Source of the DNA: Prevotellaceae bacterium UBA4359
GTDB lineage: Bacteria; Bacteroidota; Bacteroidia; Bacteroidales; Bacteroidaceae
DNA length: 64,000 nucleotides
NCBI GenBank assembly: GCA_002393555.1
Contig: DGSP01000056.1
Span: 9,450 to 73,449, forward strand
Direction: 5' to 3'
Position numbers and translations under genes: made by a program. Shown here piece after piece: positions 16,894-25,041 of this stretch. Every line of letters starts with the position of its first letter. The stretch's first letter is position 1. The notes under the pieces are model-generated. The model was not told where the DNA came from and did not search any database. It worked only from the letters and a program-made list of their open reading frames with translations.

Positions 16894-18191
16894 ATCAAAA
16901 GAAAGCAAAAGCCTACGCATGGGTGCCCAGCCTCTATCTGGGCGAATCATTACCATTTTCAGCCGTCATGCTTATATCGGTCATCATGTTCAAAGAACTG
17001 GGACTGACCGATGGACAAATCACGTTCTATACAGGTTGGCTCGGCCTTCCGTGGGTCATCAAGCCCATCTGGAGTCCGATAATAGATAACATCAAGACCA
17101 AACGCTGGTGGATTGTGTCCATGCAATTCTTCATGGGAGTCGCCTTGGCACTCGTCGCCTTCACCTTGCCCACCCCTTTCTGGTTCCAAGGGTCATTAGC
17201 CATTTTCGTGCTCATCGCTTTTGCCAGTGCCACCCACGACATCTCAGCCGATGGCTTCTACATCATCGGCCTGCCCGACAAGGAGCAGGAACTCTATGTG
17301 GGAGTGCGCAACACCTTCTACCGCATCGGCATGGTCATCGGGCAAGGAGGACTTGTGCTTCTGGCAGGCTATATACAGAATCTAATCAAGGAGGGTAACT
17401 TAGATTTTTCACTTTTCACATTTCACTTTTCACTTTCATCCATTATAGCCTCATGGATGGTGGTCTTCCTCATCTTGGGTGTCCTCATGTTCCTTTTGGG
17501 ACTTTATCACGCCTTCATGCTTCCCAAGGTGGAAACCGAACACTTCGACTTCAAGGAGCAAATGTATGAGTTCAGCCGCACCCTGATAGTTTTCCTCACC
17601 AAACCCCACCTCATCTCAGCCCTCTGTTTCATCCTCCTGTTCCGTTTGCCCGAAGGACTCTTGACCAAGATAGTGCCCCTTTTCCTCACCCGCACCTCAG
17701 CCGAAGGCGGCCTCGGCATGAGCGATGTCGATTTCGGCTTCATCTACGGCACCCTCGGCGTCATCGGACTCCTCCTCGGCGGCATCGTGGGCGGATGGGC
17801 CGTGTCCAAATGGGGACTGAAACGCTGCCTCTGGCCCTTGGTGCTCTGCATCACCCTGCCCGACATCGTCTATGTTTATCTCAGTTATTACCCCACCGAC
17901 AACCTCTGGCTCGTCGGCTCCTGTGTGTGCATCGAACAAATCGGCTACGGCCTTGGCTTTGCCGCCTACACCCTCTATCTCGTCACCTTCTCCCGAGGCG
18001 AACACTCCACCACCGTCTTCTCCATCTGCACCGCTGGCCAATACTTCGGTGGTGTGATGATTCCCGGCATGGTCTCCGGCCTCATCTCCGAAAACATCGG
18101 CTACCAGAGTTTCTTCTGGATCGTCATGGCCTTCTGCCTCGTCACCTTCGCCGTCACCGCATTTGTGAAGATTGAAGACCACCAGGAATAA
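16875..18191 (+). CDS. MFS transporter, AmpG family
   Basis: 438 residues, about twelve membrane helices. AmpG-type features include YLGESLPFSAVM, WLGLPWVIKPIWSPIIDN and ASATHDISADGFYI. AmpG imports GlcNAc-anhydroMurNAc peptides from the periplasm for peptidoglycan recycling, and the adjacent SpoIID protein and second transporter fit such a role. An oddity is an in-frame run of heptads (17406-17440) encoding about a dozen residues (SLFTFHFSLSS) between two helices; it looks like inserted intergenic repeat that kept the frame. Confidence 0.85.
   Translation: MDKPTMNQKKAKAYAWVPSLYLGESLPFSAVMLISVIMFKELGLTDGQITFYTGWLGLPWVIKPIWSPIIDNIKTKRWWIVSMQFFMGVALALVAFTLPTPFWFQGSLAIFVLIAFASATHDISADGFYIIGLPDKEQELYVGVRNTFYRIGMVIGQGGLVLLAGYIQNLIKEGNLDFSLFTFHFSLSSIIASWMVVFLILGVLMFLLGLYHAFMLPKVETEHFDFKEQMYEFSRTLIVFLTKPHLISALCFILLFRLPEGLLTKIVPLFLTRTSAEGGLGMSDVDFGFIYGTLGVIGLLLGGIVGGWAVSKWGLKRCLWPLVLCITLPDIVYVYLSYYPTDNLWLVGSCVCIEQIGYGLGFAAYTLYLVTFSRGEHSTTVFSICTAGQYFGGVMIPGMVSGLISENIGYQSFFWIVMAFCLVTFAVTAFVKIEDHQE
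17406..17440 (+). repeat. Heptad repeat inside a transporter gene
   Basis: Four heptads (ttttcac, ttttcac, atttcac, ttttcac) plus a partial fifth lie in frame within the AmpG-like gene. The type resembles intergenic heptads elsewhere in the window, for example near 11720-11755. Confidence 0.8.
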
Positions 18192-18195
18192 AACC

Positions 18196-18279
18196 CTATT
18201 CCTCGACTACACAAAACCGTACCCCTCGATTGCGCCATACTGTAGCCGAGGGGTACACCCCTTCGTACCCCTCGGCTAC
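18196..18279. repeat. Four-unit GTAG-type array, locus 2
   Basis: Four 15-nt units at 18196-18210 (minus, degenerate), 18219-18233 (minus), 18242-18256 (plus) and 18265-18279 (minus), each separated by exactly 8 nt, giving the same 23-bp period as the array at 2918. Units read gtagccgaggggtac or its complement. The array lies just after the AmpG stop, between converging transcription units. Confidence 0.9.
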
Positions 18280-18375
18280 GATAAGCAGCAGAAAAGAAAA
18301 ACTTATGTTTTATGGTAGAGATGGGTGTGAGTGTGTAGTTGATATGCTTTACTCGCAGCGGTCTATACATATAAG

Positions 18376-18421
18376 TTCGGCCAAGTGCATCGGGTTGCAC
18401 TTGGCCGAATGTTTGTTGTTT
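18376..18421 (+). terminator. Strong hairpin with T-rich tail
   Basis: A 14-bp perfect stem (ttcggccaagtgca, 18376-18389, with 18396-18409), 6-nt loop, then tgtttgttgtttt. Likely terminator of the GT-DUF4922 operon, 185 bp after the last stop; the reverse side lacks a T run. Confidence 0.7.
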
Positions 18422-18475
18422 TATCTGCACTATTCCGCTCCATTTGTGGTTTTTATGCTGCGGAATGCTTGGGAC

Positions 18476-18946
18476 TTACTTGTTGAGTGTGGGCTGTTTG
18501 GGCTCTGCTTGCTCGGTTTCTTCTCCTTCGGTTGTTTTTTCTTCTTCCTTGCTCTCAAACTCGGTGATGCCGTCGGCGGTGAGGATGTTGTACCATGAGA
18601 GGACTTTGCGCATGTCGCTGACACGCACACGATCTGTGTCGTAGGTGGGGAGAACTTCGGTGAAGAAGGCGATGATGTCGTCTTGTGAGGCTTTCTTGGG
18701 GGAAAGGTCGAGAGGCTTGTCGCCGTAGTGCTGTTTGATGGACTCGAAGACGGAGGCGAGGCTGACTTCGCTGTCGTCGTTGGTGTAGATGGAGATGTCG
18801 CCGAGCGACACTACGCGGTCGGCTCCGAAGGCTGGGATGCGCTTTTTCTGTGCATCGACGGTCTCGACGATGAGGCTCTTGTTGCCTCGTGACACGAGTT
18901 TGTAAAGCCCGGGCTTGCCTGAGATGGCGAGAATTTTCTTAATCAT
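18476..18946 (-). CDS. DUF5606-domain protein
   Basis: 156 residues. The N-terminal MIKKILAISGKPGLYKLVS followed by SLIVETVD is typical of this Bacteroidota family of unknown function. Residues 1-70 are beta-rich and 75-130 helical; the tail is acidic (EEEKTTEGEETEQAE). No signal peptide. It is the last gene of a minus-strand group nusB-yajC-ybbR-coaE-DUF5606, 24 bp after coaE. No function can be assigned. Confidence 0.85.
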   Translation of the reverse strand: MIKKILAISGKPGLYKLVSRGNKSLIVETVDAQKKRIPAFGADRVVSLGDISIYTNDDSEVSLASVFESIKQHYGDKPLDLSPKKASQDDIIAFFTEVLPTYDTDRVRVSDMRKVLSWYNILTADGITEFESKEEEKTTEGEETEQAEPKQPTLNK

Positions 18947-18970
18947 AGTTATTATTTACAATTAGACAAT

Positions 18971-19579
18971 TTACTGATTTCTGTTTATTGAGCAATTTTG
19001 CTGTTTGGCTATTTGGGTGAGCATGAGGTCTATCTGTTCTGCGAGGTTCGCGATGCCATCGTTGAGGATGATGTGGTCGGCACGGCGGCGTTTTTCTTCT
19101 TCGTCCATCTGCTGGGCCATGCGTGCTTCGATTTGCTCGGAGGTGGCGTGGTCGCGCTTCATGGCTCGTTGCAGGCGGAGAGAGTGGGGGGCATAGACGA
19201 GTACGGTGACATCGACTGTGTCTTGGAATCCTGCTTCGAAGAGGATGGCGCTTTCTTGGGCCACGATGGAGGTGTTTTGCCGTTGTGTCCAGTTGGCGAA
19301 GTCTTCTCGCACTACGGGATGGACGATTCGGTTCACTTGGGCGGCATGTGTATTGTCGGCAAAGAGGAACTGCGCGATGGCGGGCTTGTTGAGTTGCTGC
19401 CCGATATAGGCGTTGCTGCCGATGAGTTGGCATAGTTGCTCTCTGATGACGGGGCTTTCCTGCATGAGGCGTTTGGCCTCGTCGTCGCACGAATAGACGG
19501 GGATGCCTCGCTGCTGCAGTAACTGGCAGACGTAGGACTTGCCGCTGCCGATGCCTCCTGTGATGCCGATGCGTGTCAT
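18971..19579 (-). CDS. coaE: Dephospho-CoA kinase
   Basis: Last step of coenzyme A synthesis. 202 residues from the ATG at 19579, chosen because the P-loop GGIGSGKS then falls at residues 8-15, as in the family; an in-frame upstream extension has no resemblance. VYSCDDEAKRLM, LFEAGFQDTVD and the LID-like RAMKRDHAT segment agree. The start overlaps the ybbR stop by 4 bp (ATGA), indicating translational coupling. Confidence 0.94.
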   Translation of the reverse strand: MTRIGITGGIGSGKSYVCQLLQQRGIPVYSCDDEAKRLMQESPVIREQLCQLIGSNAYIGQQLNKPAIAQFLFADNTHAAQVNRIVHPVVREDFANWTQRQNTSIVAQESAILFEAGFQDTVDVTVLVYAPHSLRLQRAMKRDHATSEQIEARMAQQMDEEEKRRRADHIILNDGIANLAEQIDLMLTQIAKQQNCSINRNQ

Positions 19580-20556
19580 TCTGTCACTTTCTCTATGATG
19601 AACTCCACGTATTCGGGGTTGATGCGCAGGTTGCGTATGTTCTTTGGCTGTTGGCGCACATGGACTTGGCAACGGTTGGAGTTGGTGGTCACTTCTTTGT
19701 AGTCAACCGCCAGCAGGAAGTCGTCGGCGGTGATTTCGTTGTAGAGGGTGGCGCTGATTAGGAAGGTGACTTTGGTCTTCAACGGGAAGGTGCGCAGGAC
19801 TTTGTTGCTGGGGACGTTCTCGCTGTAGATGGGCACTTGCAGGGTCTTGTCGGTGAAGATATCGACACAGATTTGAGTTTCGATGGAGTCGGGGATGGCC
19901 TTGGCTCCGCGTGGCACCAGAAGTGCCAGTTTGGTCTGTAGCGTATCTTCGAGTTCGTTGTAGGTGACATTCTCGGTTTTGACGCTCTTGATGCTTCCAA
20001 ACAGGTGGTTGGGGGCATAGATATCGACGGAGTCGGGAGTGAGGAGGGTGCCACACTGATAACGTCCGGCTGTTGTGGTGACGCGTCCATTGAAGATGAC
20101 GGGTACGCGCTTGTGTTGCCCGTTGGAGTAGAAGGCTTCAATCTTGTTGGGCGATGTGGCGCGGAAGGTGAGTCCTTGAGGCTTTTTCTTCAGGACGGCT
20201 CGCCGCAGCACGTTGGAGTCGATGATGATTCTCCCCGTCTTTGTGTTGACCTCCTTGAAGTTGATGACCAACTCGTGGGGTTCGTTCTTCATGAACTTGT
20301 AGTAGAGGGCATCCCATCCTTTGCCTGTGTAGGACACGTTGACTTCAGAAGGTATTTCGCCTGTGAAGATGACGTTCTTGGGCTGGTCTTCAATTTCCAG
20401 TTTGTAGGGGATGACGACTTCAGCAGTCTCTTTGATGGACTGCATGAACCAGAAGATGATGGAAACCAGCAGGAACAGGAGGAACACAAGAAAATCACGG
20501 TTGAGTTTAATCAACCGCAATCTTCGTAGGATGACTTTGAAGAAGTCAGTGTTCAT
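19576..20556 (-). CDS. YbbR-like domain protein
   Basis: 326 residues with a cytoplasmic basic N-terminus, one membrane helix at about 22-40 (FLVFLLFLLVSIIFWFM) and an exported beta-rich part made of YbbR-like repeats (for example PSEVNVSYTGKGWD near 70-82). YbbR/CdaR proteins regulate diadenylate cyclase in Firmicutes; in Bacteroidota the gene commonly lies beside coaE and its role is not established. It is co-transcribed with coaE (4-bp overlap). Confidence 0.85.
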   Translation of the reverse strand: MNTDFFKVILRRLRLIKLNRDFLVFLLFLLVSIIFWFMQSIKETAEVVIPYKLEIEDQPKNVIFTGEIPSEVNVSYTGKGWDALYYKFMKNEPHELVINFKEVNTKTGRIIIDSNVLRRAVLKKKPQGLTFRATSPNKIEAFYSNGQHKRVPVIFNGRVTTTAGRYQCGTLLTPDSVDIYAPNHLFGSIKSVKTENVTYNELEDTLQTKLALLVPRGAKAIPDSIETQICVDIFTDKTLQVPIYSENVPSNKVLRTFPLKTKVTFLISATLYNEITADDFLLAVDYKEVTTNSNRCQVHVRQQPKNIRNLRINPEYVEFIIEKVTE

Positions 20557-20609
20557 GTGCCTTTTACTGTATTAGAAGAAAGAGGAGGGAAGATATTTTT
20601 CTTGTTTTT

Positions 20610-20933
20610 TTACTGCTGCTGGGGCTGTTGGCTGCCTTCGGCAAAGATGTAGTTGCGGTCTATCTGTACCGTTACGCCTTTGGCAATCTCGATGGTGATG
20701 TAGGGCTGTCCCTCGTTGAGCGACTTCACTGTGCCGTAAACACCGCTGGATGTGATGACTTTGCTGCCGATGGTGAGTCCCTTGCGGAAGTTCTCGATTT
20801 CCTTCTGACGCTTGCGCTGTGGTTTAATCATGAAGAAATAGACAATGGCGAACATGGCCACAATCATGATAATCATGCTCCAATCGAAGCCACCTTTTGC
20901 AGCACCTTGTGCTGCCTGAATCAAGTTGAACAT
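20610..20933 (-). CDS. yajC: Preprotein translocase subunit YajC
   Basis: 107 residues with one helix at about 20-36 (MIIMIVAMFAIVYFFM), then KPQRKRQKEIENFRK and the SH3-like GSKVITSSGVYGTV, all typical. YajC joins SecDF at the inner membrane Sec translocon. It sits between nusB and ybbR on the minus strand. The C-terminus ends in a Gln/Pro run. Confidence 0.95.
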   Translation of the reverse strand: MFNLIQAAQGAAKGGFDWSMIIMIVAMFAIVYFFMIKPQRKRQKEIENFRKGLTIGSKVITSSGVYGTVKSLNEGQPYITIEIAKGVTVQIDRNYIFAEGSQQPQQQ

Positions 20934-21000
20934 AGTTGTATTGGTTGTTTTTAAGTTTTTGCTTTATTATAAAATATGTGTATGTGAGGCGATGAAAAGG

Positions 21001-21927
21001 CTATGCCTTGGTGAGGATGTTTTCCTTTTTCAGCATCTTGGCCACCGCATCGATGATTCCGTTGACATAGCCGGCACTCTTCGGGGTGCTGTACCACTTG
21101 GCTATCTCCACATACTCGTTGATGGTGACGGAGATGGGAATCTGTGGGAAACTGAGCAATTCGGCTACGGCTATCTGCATGATGACAACATCCATGTAGG
21201 CCAGGCGGCTAAATTCCCAGTTCTTGATGCACTTGCCGATGAGGGAGCGGTAGTATTCGTCGTTCATGATGGTGCGGCGGAAGAGGCGTGTGGCAAACTC
21301 TTGGTCTTCGATGTCCTTATACTCTGGCACCAGTTCCTGGTTGGCACCTTTTTCGGGGCTGAAGCGCTTGATGGTTTTCAGCACGAAGGTGTCGATGACC
21401 TCGCGGTCGTCGTTCCAGTAGAGGCTCTGCTCTTCCAGAATGTCGTCGATGCGCTCGTCCTTCATGATGATGTTCTTGTAGAGTTTGCGCCACAGTTCTC
21501 GGTCATCGTTGTAGGTGACTTTGTCGAGAGCCATGTACTCGGCATAGTATTCGCTCTGGAGGATGTCGGCATAGAGTTTCTTCACATAGTCGAGGTCGTT
21601 GTCCCACGTCTTTTTCTTCGTATCGACAAAGTCGAGAAGTTGCTTGTTGATTTCGAGTTGTGCCGTGAACTGGTTGTCGATGAATCGGTGACTCACCTCG
21701 GCATCGATGTGGCCCACCTTGTTGAGGTGTTCCTGGTGCTCCACCTGCTGAAGCGCATAGCGCGACACGGCAACCATGAGCAAGAGCATATAGTTGTAGA
21801 GGTCGTATGCCTTCGAGAGGCTAAAAAGCAATTCCTTTTCGGCTGTGTCTATGTTTTTCCCGTTGTTCTGATAGTAAGCATACATGAGTTGTACGATTTT
21901 CAGACGGATGAGTGTGCGGTTAATCAT
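21001..21927 (-). CDS. nusB: Transcription antitermination factor NusB, long Bacteroidota form
   Basis: 308 residues, about twice the E. coli protein. The N-terminus INRTLIRLKIVQLMYAYYQN and the C-terminal core VVIMQIAVAELLSFPQIPISVTINEYVEIAKWY carry the NusB signature; the middle (about 80-200) is the extra helical region seen in this phylum. NusB with NusE binds boxA RNA and supports rRNA transcription. First gene of the nusB-yajC-ybbR-coaE group. Confidence 0.94.
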   Translation of the reverse strand: MINRTLIRLKIVQLMYAYYQNNGKNIDTAEKELLFSLSKAYDLYNYMLLLMVAVSRYALQQVEHQEHLNKVGHIDAEVSHRFIDNQFTAQLEINKQLLDFVDTKKKTWDNDLDYVKKLYADILQSEYYAEYMALDKVTYNDDRELWRKLYKNIIMKDERIDDILEEQSLYWNDDREVIDTFVLKTIKRFSPEKGANQELVPEYKDIEDQEFATRLFRRTIMNDEYYRSLIGKCIKNWEFSRLAYMDVVIMQIAVAELLSFPQIPISVTINEYVEIAKWYSTPKSAGYVNGIIDAVAKMLKKENILTKA

Positions 21928-22024
21928 AATGCAAAAAACTCTTTTTTTGTGTTATCTTGGCAGGAGACCAGCAGGGTGGTCTGATGCTTTGTTACTAATG
22001 TTTTAATTCTCTTCAAATCGAGTG

Positions 22025-22032
22025 CAAATTTA
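22025..22032 (-). promoter_or_regulatory. Candidate -7 element for nusB
   Basis: TAAATTTG on the minus strand, about 100 bp upstream of nusB; no clear TTTG at the -33 distance. Low certainty. The 262-bp divergent spacer to the DUF3276 gene is otherwise AT-rich without visible features. Confidence 0.4.
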
Positions 22033-22189
22033 GTGATTTAATCTGAAAAAACCACTCTTTTTGTGCGAATGATTGCCAGAAACGGAAAAAAATGGGCGAA
22101 AATCTTGTACAGAACAAAAAAAAATGACAATTTTGTAGCAAATTTTCAATCAAACACTTAAAAAGACAAAGATTTTATAGAGATTCATT

Positions 22190-22600
22190 ATGGGTGAAAT
22201 TGACAAAGACTTGGTATATTCAGAAGGTATCAAGGCGGGCAAGCGCATCTACTATTTTGATGTGAAGCAGAGCAGAAATGGCGACAAGTATATTGCCATT
22301 ACGGAGAGTAAGAAAATCAACGAGGGTACTCCTGAGGATCCCCGTTTCACATTCCAGAAGCACAAACTGTTCCTGTATAAGGAAGACTATGAGAAGTTCG
22401 TGGATGCCCTGAACCGCACACTGGGTGTGGCAAAGGGGGAAATCTCCATAGCCGATGCAGCGCAGGCGTCGGCAGCAGCCGAGGCTGCTCGCACTGGCTA
22501 CGATGCTCCGGCGGCTGATGCCTCTGCACCTACAGACGATGCTGCTGGCGACAAGCAGGAGAAAAAGAGTTTCCTGGACAAGGTGAAGGACATCTTCTAA
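22190..22600 (+). CDS. PUR-alpha-like DNA/RNA-binding protein (DUF3276)
   Basis: 136 residues. The N-terminal 85 residues carry the PUR repeat pattern: VYSEGIKAGKRIYYFDVKQSR, YIAITESKK and KHKLFLYKEDYEKF. The C-terminal third is low-complexity Ala/Asp and ends in a charged KKSFLDKVKDIF helix. Such proteins bind single-stranded purine-rich nucleic acid in structural studies; cellular role is unclear. Monocistronic, with rplY downstream under its own promoter. Confidence 0.88.
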   Translation: MGEIDKDLVYSEGIKAGKRIYYFDVKQSRNGDKYIAITESKKINEGTPEDPRFTFQKHKLFLYKEDYEKFVDALNRTLGVAKGEISIADAAQASAAAEAARTGYDAPAADASAPTDDAAGDKQEKKSFLDKVKDIF

Positions 22601-22740
22601 CTCCAATAAACGAAAACTTTCGAAGTTGAATCAATTGGCAATTCATTGTTAGGAATGTTCGTCAGCGGTCGATAAAAGGGCCGCGAAGGGGGCGAAAGTC
22701 CTCAAATACAATCAGAAATGCAAAAAAAAGAGGGAAAACT

Positions 22741-22771
22741 TTTGTCATTCTCGGCAAAAGCCGTACCTTTG
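22741..22771 (+). promoter_or_regulatory. Promoter for rplY
   Basis: TTTG (22741-22744), 19 nt, TACCTTTG (22764-22771): an almost ideal Bacteroidota promoter. It leaves a leader of about 138 nt before the rplY ATG, with short GC-rich segments (for example 22798-22815) but no structure I recognise. Confidence 0.8.
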
Positions 22772-22915
22772 TGCCGCTTTTTTGGGCAACACATCAGCCC
22801 CACCTCGTGTGGAAGGCATCGTGTGATGGCGAATTAAGCGTGAGATGACTCCTTGAACGCGTTTCGGGGACGAGTCTTGAAAAAACTTAATTTATAGTAA
22901 CACAAAAAACAAAAA

Positions 22916-23512
22916 ATGAAAGAAATTACAATCAACGCCCAGGCTCGTACAGAGTATGGCAAGAAGGCCAGCCGTGACCTTCGTCGTGCTGGTCAGATTC
23001 CAGCCGTGTTCTATGGAGTGGAAAAAGGTGAGGATGGTCTTCCAGTGGCCAAGACCATCCAGATTTCAGAGAAGGAACTTGCAAAGTTGCTCTACACTCC
23101 CAATGTCTATATCGTCAACCTCGTGGTGGACGGCAAGGCTGTGAAGGCCATCCTGAAGGACCTGCAGTGCGACTTCGTGACAGACCGTCCTGTTCACGTT
23201 GACTTCTACCAGATTACAGAAGACAAGCCAGTTGTGTTCGAGATTCCTGTGAAACTCAATGGTCTTGCCGAGGGTGTACGTGCCGGTGGTAAACTGGTGC
23301 TCAACGTGCGCAAGTTGGCTGTGAAGGCCCCCTACACTCAGTTCCCCGACACACTCGACATCGATGTGACCGAACTCGGTCTTGGCAAGTCGATGAAGGT
23401 GGGTGCTCTCTCCTACGAGGGCCTCGAAATCATCACCTCGAAGGAAGTGGTTGTGTGCGCAGTTCGTATGACTCGTGCTGCTCGTGCCGCTGCTGCCGAG
23501 ACTGCTGAGTAA
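22916..23512 (+). CDS. rplY: 50S ribosomal protein L25/Ctc
   Basis: 198 residues, the long Ctc form. The N-terminal L25 domain (1-95) binds 5S rRNA and includes YGKKASRDLRRAGQIPAVFYG; the TL5-like C-terminal domain follows (VHVDFYQI, KLNGLAEGVRAGGKL). The tail is Ala-rich. An ideal promoter lies upstream and a hairpin terminator directly downstream, so this is a single-gene unit. Confidence 0.96.
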   Translation: MKEITINAQARTEYGKKASRDLRRAGQIPAVFYGVEKGEDGLPVAKTIQISEKELAKLLYTPNVYIVNLVVDGKAVKAILKDLQCDFVTDRPVHVDFYQITEDKPVVFEIPVKLNGLAEGVRAGGKLVLNVRKLAVKAPYTQFPDTLDIDVTELGLGKSMKVGALSYEGLEIITSKEVVVCAVRMTRAARAAAAETAE

Positions 23513-23542
23513 ATTCCCGACGCGGAAACAATGTAAAAGCAT

Positions 23543-23590
23543 GAGAGTGTATCGTTCCCCCGACGGGGTGTTCGGTACACTCTCTCTCTT
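23543..23590 (+). terminator. rplY terminator
   Basis: Arms gagagtgta (23543-23551) and tacactctc (23576-23584) with an inner paired segment (cgttcccc with cggggtgttcg) form one long stem, followed by tctctttaa. It begins 30 bp after the rplY stop. Confidence 0.8.
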
Positions 23591-23618
23591 TAAAGTAGGT
23601 AAACAAAAAGAGTTTATA

Positions 23619-23757
23619 GGATGCGGCAAGCCGCATTGTTTTCTTGGACAATAATTTCCAATAATTTCTAATAATTGGTTCCGATAATAATTATTGGATA
23701 AAATTATCGTTAATTATCGGGAATTATTGTCCGAAAAACAAGCCGCTTGCGGCGAAA
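23619..23757. repeat. AT-rich inverted repeat element with GC hairpin ends
   Basis: Inner ends ggacaataatt (23646) and aattattgtcc (ending 23732) are perfect inverted repeats; outside them gccgcattgttttc and gaaaaacaagccgc continue the pairing. The centre is built from ataattatt-type units. It is the first of three repeat blocks in the 607-bp gap between rplY and pth. Confidence 0.8.
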
Positions 23758-23781
23758 AAGGAGAAAAAACATTGTATAAGA

Positions 23782-24112
23782 TAATTTTGTGTAGTTACTT
23801 AAGAAACAAATTAGCATAATTAGAATAATTTTATCCACTAATTTTAATTACTCAACTTTCGGAAGTACACAACTTGTTCATATTAACACGAATTACACGA
23901 AAATATACAAACGATGCAGTACAAAAAAACTATTACACAAAGCACCTTCGGTGCGACGAAGCACACGAAGCCATCCGGATGGTTCGTGTCATTGGTTGCC
24001 GCTTGCGGTTTCGTGTTCTTTTTTCCCGCATGGTTTTGTGAACATTCGTGTCATTCGTGTTGAAATGAGCAGTTGGTGGTACGATAATCATTTAATTTTG
24101 TGTAGTTACTTA
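23782..24112 (+). repeat. 20-bp direct repeats bounding a 291-bp segment
   Basis: taattttgtgtagttactta occurs at 23782-23801 and again at 24093-24112, just before pth. The enclosed segment contains the acacgaa inverted repeat (23885-24061). A duplication of the pth upstream region or insertion with a long target duplication would both explain this. Confidence 0.85.
23885..24061. repeat. Inverted repeat with acacgaa ends
   Basis: aacacgaattacacgaa (23885-23901) faces ttcgtgtcattcgtgtt (24045-24061) with one mismatch. Inside are the palindrome ccatccggatgg and the hairpin gccgcttgcgg. No coding potential seen. Confidence 0.82.
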
Positions 24113-24119
24113 TAAAATA

Positions 24120-24740
24120 ATGTGGTTGTTTGATTTGTTTCGGGCCAAGAAGGCCGAAACGGTAGATAATAGTATGAAATATTTGATAGTGGGGCTGGGC
24201 AACATCGGCAGCGAATATGTGGGTACACGCCACAACATCGGCTTCCGGGTGATTGATGCCTTTGCCCAAAAGCAGAGTGCGGAGTGGATGGACAAACGCT
24301 ACGGTGCCATCGCCAAGACACGTGTGAAGAATGCCGAGTTGACTCTCCTGAAACCCTCCACCTACATGAACCTCTCGGGACAAGCCGTGCGCTACTGGGC
24401 GCAGCAAGAGAAAATCCCCATGGAGAACATCTTGGTCATAGTCGATGACCTGAGCCTTCCCGTGGGCAAGATTCGCATGCGCGGCAGTGGCAGTGCCGGA
24501 GGACACAACGGGCTGAAAAACATAGAGTCGTGCATGATGACCCAGAACTACGCCCGCATCAAGTTCGGCATCGGCAACGAGTTTCCCCGTGGTGGGCAGA
24601 TAGACTTTGTGCTTGGCCAGTTCAGCGACGAAGACAACAAACTTGTTGACGAAAAACTTGACTACGTGGGCGAGATGATTAAGAGTTTCTGCTTGCAGGG
24701 CCTCGACCGCACCATGAATCAGTACAACAAGAAAAACTAA
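24120..24740 (+). CDS. pth: Peptidyl-tRNA hydrolase
   Basis: Releases peptides from stalled peptidyl-tRNA. 206 residues from the ATG at 24120; the family core starts at [10 protein letters not shown] (ATG at 24174), so the first 18 residues ([13 protein letters not shown]...) are an extension and the shorter start is possible. Conserved pieces are GTRHNIGF with the catalytic His, [23 protein letters not shown] and [12 protein letters not shown] direct-repeat copy lies 8 bp upstream and may carry the transcription signals. Confidence 0.95.
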   Translation: MWLFDLFRAKKAETVDNSMKYLIVGLGNIGSEYVGTRHNIGFRVIDAFAQKQSAEWMDKRYGAIAKTRVKNAELTLLKPSTYMNLSGQAVRYWAQQEKIPMENILVIVDDLSLPVGKIRMRGSGSAGGHNGLKNIESCMMTQNYARIKFGIGNEFPRGGQIDFVLGQFSDEDNKLVDEKLDYVGEMIKSFCLQGLDRTMNQYNKKN

Positions 24741-24781
24741 CCGTTTTTTAGTTCTAAACAAAACTTTCGGAAGTTATAAAA

Positions 24782-24998
24782 ACCACGGATTGCACATTAC
24801 ACAGATTTTATGCTAAGAGAAATTTTGACAGATTGCACAGATTCTTGCTTCTTGGCGAAAGCCCATTCGGATGGCTTCAAGAGTCGTCACGACTCTAATC
24901 TGTGCAATCAAGAAAGAACCTTTAGTTCGGCGTAGCCAATCTGTGTAATAGGCAACCCACCAGCGGATAAAATCAGAGTAATCCGTGTAATCTGTGGT
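24782..24998. repeat. Large inverted repeat (cacggatt/cacagatt type)
   Basis: Imperfect arms of about 29 nt (24782-24810 and 24969-24998), with further paired gattgcacagatt units inside (near 24832 and 24895). It fills the 301-bp gap between pth and the S4 protein gene. No gene seen there. Confidence 0.78.
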
Positions 24999-25041
24999 GA
25001 AAAAGAACTCCCGAAACTTCAATTCTTAACCACTCACTTTT

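Noticed and set aside
18230..18598. 122-codon plus-strand frame rich in Cys, Phe and Leu
   Set aside because: It covers a repeat array, a terminator and the antisense of the DUF5606 gene.
22798..22900. rplY leader as a riboswitch
   Set aside because: Only short GC-rich stretches; no convincing nested pairing or alternative helix found by eye.
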